A DNA stretch of 64,000 nt from the NCBI GenBank assembly GCA_016293845.1, contig JAEDDH010000011.1, positions 1-64,000 of the forward strand. Reading direction: 5' to 3'. The number at the start of each line of letters is the position of its first letter. Within the stretch, counting starts at the first letter, position 1. Positions 9,704 through 19,134 of this stretch are shown here, one piece after another. Both the position numbers and the translations under genes were made by a program. Below the pieces are notes generated by a model. The model saw only the letters and a list, made by a program, of their open reading frames with translations. It was not told the origin of the DNA and made no database searches. This stretch comes from Bacteroidales bacterium. Its GTDB lineage: Bacteria > Bacteroidota > Bacteroidia > Bacteroidales > UBA3824.

Positions 9704-11152
9704 ATGAAAGCAAACATTATTGGCAGAGAATACGAAACTAAGGTGTTAGACGATATTTACAATTCGTCTAAATCGGAATTTGTGGCTGTGTGTGGCCGAC
9801 GCAGGGTAGGTAAAACATTCTTAATCAAGGAGTTTTTTGATGAAAAAATCTGTTTTTCGGTGGCGGGTGTTATTCATGGCAAAACCAAAGACCAATTGAA
9901 GATCTTTGTTAATCGTCTTCGACGGTTTGGTATGGATATCAACCGCGATGTTAACGATTGGTTTGATGCTTTTGATTTGCTAATGGATTATCTGTCAGGT
10001 CTTAACGTTGAACGTAAGGTTGTGTTTTTTGATGAGCTTCCGTGGCTTGATACACCGCGTTCTAACTTTATTCAAGCATTAGAAAACTTTTGGAATTCGT
10101 TTGTTACCGACCGTCACGATATTGTGCTTGTGGTTTGTGGCAGTGCTACTTCGTGGATGGCTGATAAACTTATTAATAATCACGGAGGATTGCACAATCG
10201 CATTACACGAAGATTTTTTTTACAGCCTTTTAACCTTGCCGAAACCGAAAAGTTGCTCTCTGCCAACGGGTTTTACTTGTCGAAATATCAAGTGGCTGAA
10301 TGTTATATGGTTTTCGGTGGAGTGCCGTATTATTTGAGTCTTTTGAAAAAAGATTTAACTTTGGCGCAAAATATTGATTTCCTGATGTTTGACCCTCGCG
10401 GCGACCTTTACGCCGAGTTAGATAATCTTTACGCCTCTCTGTTTAGTAATTCCAACGATTATATAAGTGTTGTTAGAGCATTGTCGCAGAGTACGGCAGG
10501 TATCACAAGGGCGGAAATTCTTACCAAAACAGGTATTAAATCAGGTGGAACGCTTACTACAATTCTTCGCAACCTTGAAACTTGCAGTTTTATACGCTCG
10601 TATCGACACATCGGCAATGCGCTCAAAGACCTTACATATCAGTTGATTGACTTTTATACTCTGTTTTATTTCCGTTTTAAAGCCGGGCTTACAATCCGCG
10701 ACCGTCGGTATTGGTCTGAAATTCAAGGAACTGCCAACTTTTACATATGGGCGGGATATTCATTTGAAATTCTTACACTTAGCCATATTTCGCAGATAAA
10801 ACAAAAACTTGGCATTTCGGGCGTTATTTCTGATGAGTATTCGTGCCGAATACCCACAAACGGAGAGTCGTCTGGAACTCAGATTGATTTGGTAATCAGC
10901 CGCAAAGATAATACTGTAAACCTTTGTGAGATAAAATTTTCGCTCAACGAATTTGAAATATCAGCCGATTACGAATCCACACTCCGCAACCGCATAGAAC
11001 TATTCCGCAAAACTTATCTCCGTCCGCATCAGTCGCTACAATTGACTTTTGTAACAACTTTTGGTGTAAAGCAAAATACACATTCGTGGGTAGTTAATAA
11101 TGAAGTGAAATTGGAAGATTTGTTTCACATCCCCCTCTCAACTTTTTTATAA
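9704..11152 (+). CDS. AAA ATPase with C-terminal DUF234/PD-(D/E)XK-like domain
   Basis: 482 aa from the ATG at 9704; the frame is open upstream to 9569, but that part is only the translated palindromes. Residues 31-38 are the P-loop GRRRVGKT, Walker B KVVFFDELPW is near residue 106, and a winged-helix-like middle follows. The C-terminus has a nuclease-like core, QIDLVIS near 393 and CEIKFS near 408. This is the archaeal/Bacteroidales ATPase_2 plus DUF234 layout, function unknown. Its 3' end overlaps the convergent YARHG gene by 28 bases. Transcription is probably controlled through the duplicated palindrome. Confidence 0.85.
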   Translation: MKANIIGREYETKVLDDIYNSSKSEFVAVCGRRRVGKTFLIKEFFDEKICFSVAGVIHGKTKDQLKIFVNRLRRFGMDINRDVNDWFDAFDLLMDYLSGLNVERKVVFFDELPWLDTPRSNFIQALENFWNSFVTDRHDIVLVVCGSATSWMADKLINNHGGLHNRITRRFFLQPFNLAETEKLLSANGFYLSKYQVAECYMVFGGVPYYLSLLKKDLTLAQNIDFLMFDPRGDLYAELDNLYASLFSNSNDYISVVRALSQSTAGITRAEILTKTGIKSGGTLTTILRNLETCSFIRSYRHIGNALKDLTYQLIDFYTLFYFRFKAGLTIRDRRYWSEIQGTANFYIWAGYSFEILTLSHISQIKQKLGISGVISDEYSCRIPTNGESSGTQIDLVISRKDNTVNLCEIKFSLNEFEISADYESTLRNRIELFRKTYLRPHQSLQLTFVTTFGVKQNTHSWVVNNEVKLEDLFHIPLSTFL

Positions 11153-12075
11153 AAATCAGCGGGATAGGCGGTTTCGTATTTTTTGATGATGTTGATGTTG
11201 AGGTTTTCAAGGTCGGAGAAATGGATTTTTGAATTGTCGGAAACGGGTTTGTACCACGGCTGTTTTGAGAAATATGTTTTGAGGTCGGGCGAAAGGAATT
11301 TGTAGCCGCGACGGGCAAAAATCTCGTTGCGCATTAGGCGTAGTTGGGTTTTGTCGCAAAAGTACGACAACATTCCAACGTTAACTATCGATGTGCTGGT
11401 GTATTGCCAACGGCCTGTGAGCGGTGGGTCTTGTGCGTTTTTTTTGCGGAGTTTTTTGTAGAGCGTGGTTTTGTTGTAAACATCGCCAAAAACCATTCCG
11501 CTTGCTTTTCGGACGTTGTAGATGTTTACGCCATTGTCGGAGAATATTATTTTGTAATATTTCCCTTTGTATTTGATGTTGTTGGCGTAGGCGTATTCGT
11601 CGCTGAGCACTTCAAATGGTGTTCCGTTGATGGTGGCGCCGTCAAAAATATACTCCTTGCCTGCTGCATCGGTGTAGATGCCGTTTAAGAGCGAAAGAAA
11701 ATTGTTGGCAAGAAGGTCGTCGATAGAGCCGTCGAATTTGTAAAACACCTCAGTCATTTCATCCTTGTCGTCGTAGGCAATGAGCAGTTCCAAAGGAGTG
11801 TCTGTGCCGTCGTCTATTGTGCGGTATTCCACGTACTTACCAAAAGTGTACGAGCCGCCTTGTTCGGTAGAATATGTTGTGCCTCCGCGTTTGATGAGGG
11901 TGAAATCGTAGCCCACTTCGCCGAGCATTGCCGAGCCAAAAAATTCAATTCGGTCGTCTTTTTGTGTGGCTTCAAACGAGCCTTGTCCGTTGGTCCAGAA
12001 TGTTCCGTTAAAGTTTTGTGCATAAACGACAGCGCACTGAATTGTAATTGCTGCCGCCAAGAGGATGTTTTTCAT
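11125..12075 (-). CDS. Secreted YARHG-domain protein
   Basis: 316 aa. The N-terminus is a signal peptide (MKNILLAAAITIQCAVVYAQ) with cleavage after AYAQ-like residues. The C-terminal third contains the YARHG signature (LRLMRNEIFARRGYKF, then a segment with KQPWYKP), a small extracellular domain of unknown role found in secreted bacterial proteins. The middle is beta-rich and unassigned. It is probably periplasmic or exported. It overlaps the 3' end of the ATPase gene and lies 44 bases downstream of the SirB1-like gene on the same strand, so it may be the last gene of a three-gene transcript. Confidence 0.8.
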   Translation of the reverse strand: MKNILLAAAITIQCAVVYAQNFNGTFWTNGQGSFEATQKDDRIEFFGSAMLGEVGYDFTLIKRGGTTYSTEQGGSYTFGKYVEYRTIDDGTDTPLELLIAYDDKDEMTEVFYKFDGSIDDLLANNFLSLLNGIYTDAAGKEYIFDGATINGTPFEVLSDEYAYANNIKYKGKYYKIIFSDNGVNIYNVRKASGMVFGDVYNKTTLYKKLRKKNAQDPPLTGRWQYTSTSIVNVGMLSYFCDKTQLRLMRNEIFARRGYKFLSPDLKTYFSKQPWYKPVSDNSKIHFSDLENLNINIIKKYETAYPADFYKKVERGM

Positions 12076-12119
12076 AAAGAGTTTCAGATAGTTTGTGGTA
12101 TTGATTTAAGTTTTTGAGA

Positions 12120-12989
12120 TTATTCCCACTCAATTTTGGCAGATAATCCGTGTTTGAAGATTTTGAGAAAGCCGTCGATTTCTTTTACGTAGTGTGGCCA
12201 TTTGAGGCGTTCGTACGAGGCTTTGAGGTTGTGCAATAGGCGTTGGATGATTACGGTGTTGCTGCATTTGTTGAAAAACTGATTTTGAGGCGAAATGTTC
12301 TGTTGTTTTAGAAAAAAGACAATCTCGTCGTCGTTGAGCACCGCACCCTGATTGAATGGGTTGATGTAAAATAAAGGTTTGCCGTCGTCGGGACTGATGT
12401 ATGCGAGTATAAAGTTTTTGGGCAAGTTTACACCATAGAGCGGAATGTGGCTCTGCTGTGCCAAGAGCATATAAGTTATTGCCATTGTGATAGTGTTGCC
12501 GGTGCGATTTTCGAGTGCGTAGGTGATGTACGAGTTGTCGGGCAGGAAAATATCGGGCGGCGCACTCGATGCAAATCTCAGTATTTTGTAAAAAATGTGG
12601 TTGATCAACTTGATTTGCTCTAATGGCGAAAAGTTTTGAAAATTAATGGCTTTCAGGTTTTGACCCATTGTGTTGATTTCATCGAGCAGCGAGTAGTAGC
12701 CCCTTTTTGGGTATTCGTATTTCGACACTATCCACGCGCCTTTTAGCAGGTCGTTGTCATCGTCTTTCCACTTGGTAAGGTTGTCTATCACATCGTTTTT
12801 TAGAATCAGGTGCGAAATATTACCGATACGGCTTTTGAGCAATCTTGTCGAAGATTCGCTGACGGCATTTCTCAGAGGTAGCAGCACACCGATTCCTTCG
12901 CTTACAAGTTTCTTTTCCAAGATGTTGTAAACGGTGGGGTCGGGGTCGTCCAAAAGCCGTATTATTGCATCTAATTCGTTGTCAGTCAT
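12120..12989 (-). CDS. SirB1-like transglutaminase-fold protein
   Basis: 289 aa. The first 90 residues look like a short alpha-helical repeat region (IIRLLDDPDPTVYNILEKK, HEAT-like). The middle has the SirB1/Transglut_core2 pattern: NSYITYALENRTGNTITMAI followed by PLYGVNLPKNFILAY. The SirB1 family has a transglutaminase fold but no established enzymatic activity, and no catalytic Cys is visible in this motif. It starts four bases after the stop of the nucleoside phosphorylase gene, so the two are clearly in one operon. Confidence 0.78.
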   Translation of the reverse strand: MTDNELDAIIRLLDDPDPTVYNILEKKLVSEGIGVLLPLRNAVSESSTRLLKSRIGNISHLILKNDVIDNLTKWKDDDNDLLKGAWIVSKYEYPKRGYYSLLDEINTMGQNLKAINFQNFSPLEQIKLINHIFYKILRFASSAPPDIFLPDNSYITYALENRTGNTITMAITYMLLAQQSHIPLYGVNLPKNFILAYISPDDGKPLFYINPFNQGAVLNDDEIVFFLKQQNISPQNQFFNKCSNTVIIQRLLHNLKASYERLKWPHYVKEIDGFLKIFKHGLSAKIEWE

Positions 12990-12993
12990 AGTG

Positions 12994-13863
12994 TTACGTG
13001 GTAAGAATGTCTACTATTTCGGCTACGAGGTTTTTCATAATTACGCGGTAATCTGTACCGAAATCTTTGCAACGGCGGTTGGCAATTACTTGACAGATGG
13101 TGGCTGTGTTGTGTCCAAGCAAACGTCCGAGACCGTTGATTGCGCTCGATTCCATTTCGTAATTATTGATTTTAAGACCTTTATATGTAAATTGTTCTAA
13201 TTTTTCGTTAATACCTTGGTCAACGATTTTTAGGCGAAGTTCTCTGCCTTGCGGACCGTAGAATCCGGGTGCTGAGAGAGTTATGCCTTTGCGGTATTTT
13301 TCAAGTTTTTTTAGTAGCACTGGCGACGATTCCACAAAATATGGCGATGCCAAAAGACTGTTGCGCTGAGTAAATTCGTTGAACTGGCGTTCGAGTTCAA
13401 GGTCGCAAACCTCGTTGCGGCGGGCGTAAAAGTTGAGTAATCCGTCCAAACCGCCTGCAATGGCAGTAACGATGGGTGTGCCAACGGGAATATCGGGTTG
13501 GAGCGAACCGCAAGTGCCTATTCTTACGAGGTTTAGCGTTTTGTGCTCCTCTTTGGGAATGCGTGTTTTGAGGTCGATGTTTACTGCTGCGTCAAGTTCA
13601 GTGAGCACAATGTCGATATTGTCGGTGCCTATACCCGTGGAAACCACCGAGATACGTTTCCCGTTTTTGGTTCCAGTGATGGTTTTAAATTCGCGGTTTT
13701 GCACTTTAAAATCAATGGTGTCGAAATTTTGCGCCACCACGTCGGTGCGGTCTTGGTCGCCTACGAGAATTATGTTGTCGGCAATGTTTTCGGGCAAAAG
13801 GTGGAGGTGAAACACCGTTCCGTCGCCGTTGAGAATAAGTTCAGAGTCTTCTATCGGTTTCAT
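12994..13863 (-). CDS. Nucleoside phosphorylase (uridine phosphorylase-like)
   Basis: 289 aa. It contains the PNP/UDP family core: a phosphate-binding RIGTCGSLQPDIPVG in the middle and the nucleoside-binding NYEMESSAINGLGRLLG near the C-terminus. The family cleaves a nucleoside with phosphate to a base and ribose-1-phosphate in the cytoplasm. The EMES segment fits uridine phosphorylase-like members, but substrate specificity is inferred. It is the first gene of a minus-strand transcript with a good promoter (13898-13928), followed by the SirB1-like gene and probably the YARHG gene. Confidence 0.85.
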   Translation of the reverse strand: MKPIEDSELILNGDGTVFHLHLLPENIADNIILVGDQDRTDVVAQNFDTIDFKVQNREFKTITGTKNGKRISVVSTGIGTDNIDIVLTELDAAVNIDLKTRIPKEEHKTLNLVRIGTCGSLQPDIPVGTPIVTAIAGGLDGLLNFYARRNEVCDLELERQFNEFTQRNSLLASPYFVESSPVLLKKLEKYRKGITLSAPGFYGPQGRELRLKIVDQGINEKLEQFTYKGLKINNYEMESSAINGLGRLLGHNTATICQVIANRRCKDFGTDYRVIMKNLVAEIVDILTT

Positions 13864-13897
13864 ATTTTAGATGTTAAGTTTCGGATTTGAATTTTTC

Positions 13898-13928
13898 CAA
13901 AAATAGGATTATTATTTCAAACCACAAA
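13898..13928 (-). promoter_or_regulatory. Promoter of the nucleoside phosphorylase operon
   Basis: On the minus strand, TTTG (13925-13928), a 19-base spacer and TATTTTTG (13898-13905) match the Bacteroidota consensus TTTG-N19-21-TAnnTTTG. The ATG is 35 bases downstream. Confidence 0.7.
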
Positions 13929-14014
13929 ATTTTTTTGATGTGTTTTAGAAAAAATGCCACCATTTTCTTGCCGAAAAATACGTTTGTGGCATTTATGTTT
14001 TACCATTTTATGCT

Positions 14015-14022
14015 TATATTTG
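14015..14022 (+). promoter_or_regulatory. Promoter -7 element (TATATTTG) of the GH97 gene
   Basis: TATATTTG lies 34 bases before the ATG at 14057, in the intergenic region shared with the divergent nucleoside phosphorylase promoter. The nearest upstream TTTG is too far away to be a standard -33. Confidence 0.5.
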
Positions 14023-14056
14023 CCAAAAATTCTTTCACCTAAATATATATTATAAA

Positions 14057-15994
14057 ATGAAAAAATTTATTTACAGTTTGTTTTTGTCGGCGGTTGCGCT
14101 AACCGCCTCGGCTGTTGAAAAACAAGTAAAAAGTCCTGATGGTCAGATTGTTGTTACTGTTTCGGACAATGGCGGTAATCCTGCTTACAAGGTAACCCTC
14201 GGCGGAGTTGATTTTATTGAGAGTTCGCCTCTCGGTCTTGTGCTCGATTACGGCGATTTTACCAAAAATATGTCGATTGCTGATAGTAAGGAAGTTAAGA
14301 AGCAAGAGACCTATTTTCTTGGCAACTCAAAACAAAGCAAAATCGATGTAGATGCCAATGGTGCGGTTTACACCTTTGCACAAGATGGCAAGAAGATTTA
14401 CGACGTGGAGTTTTTTGTGTCGAACCGCGATGTAGTTTTCCGCTATACTATTCACGCTCAGCGTCCTACATTCTGTTGTGTGGTTAAAAAAGAGGCTACT
14501 GGATTTAAATTTGCCAACGGCACTACCACATTTCTTTGTCCTCAATCGGGACCAATGGGCGGATTTGCACGCACTTCGCCAAGTTACGAAACACATTACA
14601 CCGTTGACGATGCCACCGGCAAAAACGGTTGGGGCGAGGGTTATACATTCCCTTGCTTGTTTAAAAATGGCGACAAGGGTTGGATTCTTGTTTCGGAAAC
14701 CGGCGTAAATGGTCGCTACTGCGGCGCAAGACTGATGGGCGGCAACGGCACACTTTATAATATAGGCTTTCCGCAAGAGGGCGAAATGAATGGACTTGCT
14801 TCGGTAACGCCCGGACTTTCGTTGCCTTCGTCAACACCTTGGCGCACAATTACTTTGGGTAAAACTCTTGCTAATATAGTGGAAACCACTGTGGCATTCG
14901 ACTATGTGGAGCAACTTTACGAACCGTCGAAAAAATACCAATACGGACGCGGCTCGTGGAGTTGGATTATCGGTATGGACGGCAACACCACATACGATAT
15001 TCAGAAAAAATATATCGACTTTTCGGCAGAGATGAAATTTGAGTCGGTTCTCGTTGACGCTCTGTGGGATACGCAGATAGGTCGCGACAAAATCAAGGAA
15101 CTTGCCGACTATGGAAAATCAAAAAATGTTGCTCTTTATCTTTGGTACAACTCCAATGGTTATTGGAACGACGCTCCGCAAGGTCCGCGCAACATTATGG
15201 ACAATATTATCACCCGCCGTCGCGAAATGAAATGGATGCAAAGCATTGGTATTCGCGGTATTAAGGTAGACTTTTTTGGCGGCGACAAGCAACAGATGCT
15301 TCAACTTTACGAAGATATTCTCGCCGATGCCAACGATTACGGTTTGCTCGTGATTTTCCACGGTTGCACATTGCCGAGAGGATGGGAGAGAATGTACCCA
15401 AATTTTGCTGCGTGTGAGGCAGTTAGAGCAAGTGAGAACCTTGCATTTGGTCAGAACGAGTGCGATAACGAGGCTTTCTGCGCCACCATTCACCCCTTTG
15501 TACGTAACACTGTGGGCAGTATGGATTGGGGTGGAAGCACTCTCAACAAGCATTACGGCTACGACAATATTCACGGCAACACCCGCAAAACTTCCGACGT
15601 GTTTGCACTTGCTGTTTCGGTGTTGTTTCAAAGTCCAGTGCAGCACTTTGCAATGGCTCCCAACAACCTTACCGACGCTCCCAAATGGGCTGTGGACTTT
15701 ATGAAAGCCGTTCCCACCACTTGGGACGAGGTTAAGTTTATCGATGGTTACCCGGGAAAATACGCTGTAATTGCCCGTCGCACAGGCAATAAATGGTTTA
15801 TTGCAGCCATCAACGCGCAGAAAGAGACCTTGAAACTCAACCTCACCCTACCGATGCTCACCGTCGGCGAAACCGTGAAACTCTACTCCGACGATGCCGC
15901 ATTAAATGGCTCAGTAAAAGATATTAAAGTATCTAAAAAACAACAAGTTATGATTACTGTTCCGTGCAATGGCGGTTCGGTGATTGTGAAGTAA
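14057..15994 (+). CDS. Glycoside hydrolase family 97 (alpha-glucosidase/alpha-galactosidase type)
   Basis: 645 aa. A signal peptide (MKKFIYSLFLSAVALTASA) precedes an N-terminal beta-sandwich domain, a central (beta/alpha)8 barrel and a C-terminal beta domain. Family hallmarks are SWSWIIGMDGNTTYDIQKKY at the barrel start, IKVDFFGGDKQ, the segment HGCTLPRGWERMYPN and EAVRASEN. An Asp in the KVDF strand is the position of the nucleophile in retaining (alpha-galactosidase-like) GH97 members, whereas SusB-type inverting enzymes lack it. Retaining chemistry is therefore inferred, not shown. The protein is probably periplasmic. It is monocistronic, between a promoter and a strong terminator, and not linked to the SusC/D pair 20 kb away. 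Confidence 0.9.
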   Translation: MKKFIYSLFLSAVALTASAVEKQVKSPDGQIVVTVSDNGGNPAYKVTLGGVDFIESSPLGLVLDYGDFTKNMSIADSKEVKKQETYFLGNSKQSKIDVDANGAVYTFAQDGKKIYDVEFFVSNRDVVFRYTIHAQRPTFCCVVKKEATGFKFANGTTTFLCPQSGPMGGFARTSPSYETHYTVDDATGKNGWGEGYTFPCLFKNGDKGWILVSETGVNGRYCGARLMGGNGTLYNIGFPQEGEMNGLASVTPGLSLPSSTPWRTITLGKTLANIVETTVAFDYVEQLYEPSKKYQYGRGSWSWIIGMDGNTTYDIQKKYIDFSAEMKFESVLVDALWDTQIGRDKIKELADYGKSKNVALYLWYNSNGYWNDAPQGPRNIMDNIITRRREMKWMQSIGIRGIKVDFFGGDKQQMLQLYEDILADANDYGLLVIFHGCTLPRGWERMYPNFAACEAVRASENLAFGQNECDNEAFCATIHPFVRNTVGSMDWGGSTLNKHYGYDNIHGNTRKTSDVFALAVSVLFQSPVQHFAMAPNNLTDAPKWAVDFMKAVPTTWDEVKFIDGYPGKYAVIARRTGNKWFIAAINAQKETLKLNLTLPMLTVGETVKLYSDDAALNGSVKDIKVSKKQQVMITVPCNGGSVIVK

Positions 15995-16024
15995 CATTCA
16001 ATAACACTGATTACTATTTTTTAC

Positions 16025-16053
16025 GAGGGGGCAGATTGCTCCCTCTTTTTTTT
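16025..16053 (+). terminator. Rho-independent terminator after the GH97 gene
   Basis: GAGGGGGCA and TGCTCCCTC form a stem with one G-T pair and a three-base loop, followed by an uninterrupted T run. Confidence 0.82.
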
Positions 16054-16080
16054 GTTAAAAAAATACAAACGGCTTGGCGT

Positions 16081-16114
16081 TTTGTAGTGGTGTATATAAT
16101 TTTTGTTATTTTTG
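16081..16114 (+). promoter_or_regulatory. Promoter upstream of dsbD and the long downstream gene run
   Basis: TTTG (16081-16084) and TATTTTTG (16107-16114) are separated by 22 bases, close to the consensus spacing. The dsbD ATG is 19 bases downstream. I saw no other consensus promoter before 29278, so this one may drive the genes up to the LuxE-LuxC fusion. Confidence 0.5.
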
Positions 16115-16132
16115 GGAAAAAATTTGACGTCA

Positions 16133-18211
16133 ATGAAATTAAAAATTTTTGCTTTAACTACGCTTTTGTTGCTGAGTGCAACTATCTGTTTTTCACAGAA
16201 ATCCGACGCCCTTAATTGGAAATTTTCGGCGCAAGACAAGGAAGGCAAGTCGGTATTGGTGTTTGAAACATCTATCAAGTCTGGATTCCACCTCTATTCG
16301 CCTTACAATCCCGAAGGTGCGTCAAAACCGTTGGAAATCAAATTGTCTGATCCTCAAAACTATGCTTCGGTGTCTAAAATCAACGAAGCCGCCAAACCTG
16401 TGGAAAAATACGAGGAGATTTTCGACGTTACCGAAAAGTTTTTTGAGGGAAATGCCAAGTTTACTATTGAGGTAACACCTAAATCGGTTGTAAAACAGGT
16501 GGTTACAGGTCGTATTTCGGGTCAGGTTTGCAACGAGGAGTATATGTGCTCTATGTTCGACGAAGAGTTTTCGATCGAAATCAATCCGCAACTCCCCGAG
16601 GCTGAAAAAAAAAAGCCGATTCTGAACTACTCTCCCTCCCCAAATACTGAGAAGGAAGATACTGCAAAGCCCGAATTAGTTGATTCTGATACTGTTAGTG
16701 TGGATACCGCCAAGGTAGAAACTGCACAGTTGTCGGATACGCTTGTTGTTTCTGTTGCCCAAGGTTCTGATCCTTTGCCGAGTGAAGACAGCGGATTGTG
16801 GAGCATTTTTATCATAGCGTTTTTGGCGGGATTGGCGGCGATTTTTACGCCTTGCGTTTTCCCGATGATTCCTATGACTGTCAGTTACTTCCTAAAAAAA
16901 GCGAACAAATTTGACGCTATAATTTATGGCGTGAGCATTATCGCCCTTTACACCGTGCCCGTGGCTTTGCTGATAATTATTTCAAACGTGGCGGGCGGTG
17001 GCGAGTTCACTGCTGGTATTTTCAACGCACTGAGCACTCATTGGCTGCCTAACATCCTGTTTTTCATAGTGTTTATGATATTTGCACTATCGTTTTTTGG
17101 AATGTTTGAGATAACTATGCCTTCGGGTATTATCAACCGCGCCGAAAACCGTGGCAACAAGGGTGGAATTTTTGGAGCGTTTTTCCTTGCTTTTGTGCTT
17201 GTGCTTGTAAGCTTCTCGTGCACAGGTCCTATCGTGGGTTCGGTGCTTGTAGAGAGCGCGAGTGGAGGCAATGCCGTTAAGCCCATTGTGGCTATGTTTG
17301 GCTTTTCGCTCGCCTTTGCAATGCCGTTTACGCTGTTTGCGTTTTTCCCGGGATGGATGAAAAATCTCCCCAAGTCGGGCGGATGGCTCAATACTGTGAA
17401 GGTTGTGCTTGGTTTTGTGGAGTTTGCGCTTGGATTCAAATTTCTTTCGGTTGCCGACCAAACCTACCATTGGCATATTCTCGACCGTGAGGTTTATCTT
17501 GCTATTTGGATTGCAACTTCCATAATGTTAGGACTTTATCTTTTGGGAAAAATAAAACTTCCCAACGATTCTGATGTGCCTTTTATCAAAGTTCCGCGAT
17601 TGATTTTGGCTTTAATTGCCTTTACCTTTGCAATTTATATGTTGCCGGGAATGTGGGGTGCACCGCTCAAAGCACTTTCGGGATATATTCCTCCGCTTAC
17701 CACTCAGGATTTTGTGATGGGGCAAGGTAATGTTAATCAAACGGTTGCACTGTCTACCCTTTGCGAAAAACCGCTTTATGGCGACCATCTTAAACTTCCG
17801 CTCGGAATCGACGCCTATTTTGAATATAATCAGGCTGTTGAGTGTGCTAAAAAGCAAAACAAGCCTCTGTTGATTGTCTTTACAGGTCACGGATGCGTCA
17901 ACTGTCGTAAAATGGAAGAGTACGTTTGGTCTGATAGTCAGGTGCTTGCCACTATGAAAGAGAAGTTTGTGATAGCAGCCCTCTATACCGACGACCGCAC
18001 CGAGGACATTTCGGGCAATAGTACAATCGGCAAAGTTAATACAGAGTTGCAAATATCTAAATATCAGATCAATGCGCAGCCGTATTATGTGATGTTGAAT
18101 GCCAACAGTCTCGAAAATCCCTTAATTAAACCACAAGGATACAACCCCGACCCTGATAGTTTCGTACAATACTTGCAGAATGGTTTGAATGCCTATTATA
18201 ACTTGAAATAA
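16133..18211 (+). CDS. dsbD: Thiol:disulfide interchange protein DsbD-like
   Basis: 692 aa from the ATG at 16133. This start gives a clean signal peptide ending in CFSQ and sits properly behind the promoter; an in-frame start at 16103 would overlap the -7 element. Domain order: periplasmic DsbD N-terminal domain (residues about 25-150), a Pro/Thr/Val linker, eight or so membrane helices carrying the redox cysteines in FTPCVFPM and VSFSCTGPI, and a C-terminal thioredoxin-like domain with CVNC. DsbD passes electrons from cytoplasmic thioredoxin to periplasmic substrates. The next gene begins one base after the stop. Confidence 0.92.
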   Translation: MKLKIFALTTLLLLSATICFSQKSDALNWKFSAQDKEGKSVLVFETSIKSGFHLYSPYNPEGASKPLEIKLSDPQNYASVSKINEAAKPVEKYEEIFDVTEKFFEGNAKFTIEVTPKSVVKQVVTGRISGQVCNEEYMCSMFDEEFSIEINPQLPEAEKKKPILNYSPSPNTEKEDTAKPELVDSDTVSVDTAKVETAQLSDTLVVSVAQGSDPLPSEDSGLWSIFIIAFLAGLAAIFTPCVFPMIPMTVSYFLKKANKFDAIIYGVSIIALYTVPVALLIIISNVAGGGEFTAGIFNALSTHWLPNILFFIVFMIFALSFFGMFEITMPSGIINRAENRGNKGGIFGAFFLAFVLVLVSFSCTGPIVGSVLVESASGGNAVKPIVAMFGFSLAFAMPFTLFAFFPGWMKNLPKSGGWLNTVKVVLGFVEFALGFKFLSVADQTYHWHILDREVYLAIWIATSIMLGLYLLGKIKLPNDSDVPFIKVPRLILALIAFTFAIYMLPGMWGAPLKALSGYIPPLTTQDFVMGQGNVNQTVALSTLCEKPLYGDHLKLPLGIDAYFEYNQAVECAKKQNKPLLIVFTGHGCVNCRKMEEYVWSDSQVLATMKEKFVIAALYTDDRTEDISGNSTIGKVNTELQISKYQINAQPYYVMLNANSLENPLIKPQGYNPDPDSFVQYLQNGLNAYYNLK

Positions 18212-18212
18212 G

Positions 18213-19133
18213 ATGTTTTTTTCGATAGTATCACCCATATATTACGGCGAAAAAATGCTTGAAACGCTTGTTTCGCGCATAGAGCAGTCGCTAAATCCCA
18301 TTACCGACAACTACGAGATTATCCTTGTAAACGATTGTTCGCCAGATGGTTCGTGGCAGAAAATCAAAGAAATCTGCGCCACCGACCAAAAGGTTAAAGG
18401 CATCAACCTTAGTCGCAATTTTGGGCAGCATTACGCCATCAGCGCAGGACTATCAGTATGCTCAGGCGAATGGATAGTGGTGATGGATTGCGACTTACAA
18501 GACCGTCCCGAAGAAATTCCACACCTTTATAATAAAGCCAAAGAAGGTTTCGACATTGTTTATGCACGCCGGGTTGTAAGGCACGATGGATTTTTTAAAC
18601 GAATGTCGTCGAAGATGTTTCATTTTGTATTTGATTGGCTTAGCGGCATCAAATCCGACAGCAGCATAGCCAATTTTGGAATCTACAACCAAAAAGTGAT
18701 CAAAGAATATAACAAAATGCCCGAGGTTGCGCGGACGTTTACTTCTTTGGTTAATTACCTTGGGTTTCGCCACACCTCCATAGAAGTACAGCATGCTTCA
18801 CGTGCTGATGGTAATAGTTCGTATACATTCAACAAACTTATCAATTTATCGTTAGATGTAATTATCTCAAATACAAACCGTCCATTAAAATTGGCGGTTG
18901 GATTTGGTTTTTTTATGTCTTTTTTCTCGTTTTGTTTGGCAGTTTACAATATTTTTGCTAAATTAGCGGGGTATATCGGAATGCCTGGATACACTTCCAC
19001 AGTATTTTCGATATGGTTTGTAGGCGGAATATTGCTTATGATGCTTGGAATTCTCGGTTTATATATAGGTAGGATATTCGACCAAGTAAAACAACGTCCG
19101 CTGTATGTAATTAGTGAGAAATTAAATTGTTAA
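18213..19133 (+). CDS. Family 2 glycosyltransferase with C-terminal membrane helices
   Basis: 306 aa. The N-terminal GT-A domain has FSIVSPIYYGE, the nucleotide-binding EIILVNDCSPDGS and the DxD-like MDCDLQDRPEE. Two hydrophobic segments follow (about residues 230-255 and 268-290), as in GtrB/ArnC/dolichyl-phosphate-type transferases that load a sugar onto a polyprenyl phosphate on the cytoplasmic face of the inner membrane. It starts one base after dsbD and one base before the GNAT gene. A role in handing an acylated sugar to the envelope would fit the context but is inferred; the donor sugar is unknown. Confidence 0.88.
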   Translation: MFFSIVSPIYYGEKMLETLVSRIEQSLNPITDNYEIILVNDCSPDGSWQKIKEICATDQKVKGINLSRNFGQHYAISAGLSVCSGEWIVVMDCDLQDRPEEIPHLYNKAKEGFDIVYARRVVRHDGFFKRMSSKMFHFVFDWLSGIKSDSSIANFGIYNQKVIKEYNKMPEVARTFTSLVNYLGFRHTSIEVQHASRADGNSSYTFNKLINLSLDVIISNTNRPLKLAVGFGFFMSFFSFCLAVYNIFAKLAGYIGMPGYTSTVFSIWFVGGILLMMLGILGLYIGRIFDQVKQRPLYVISEKLNC

Positions 19134-19134
19134 T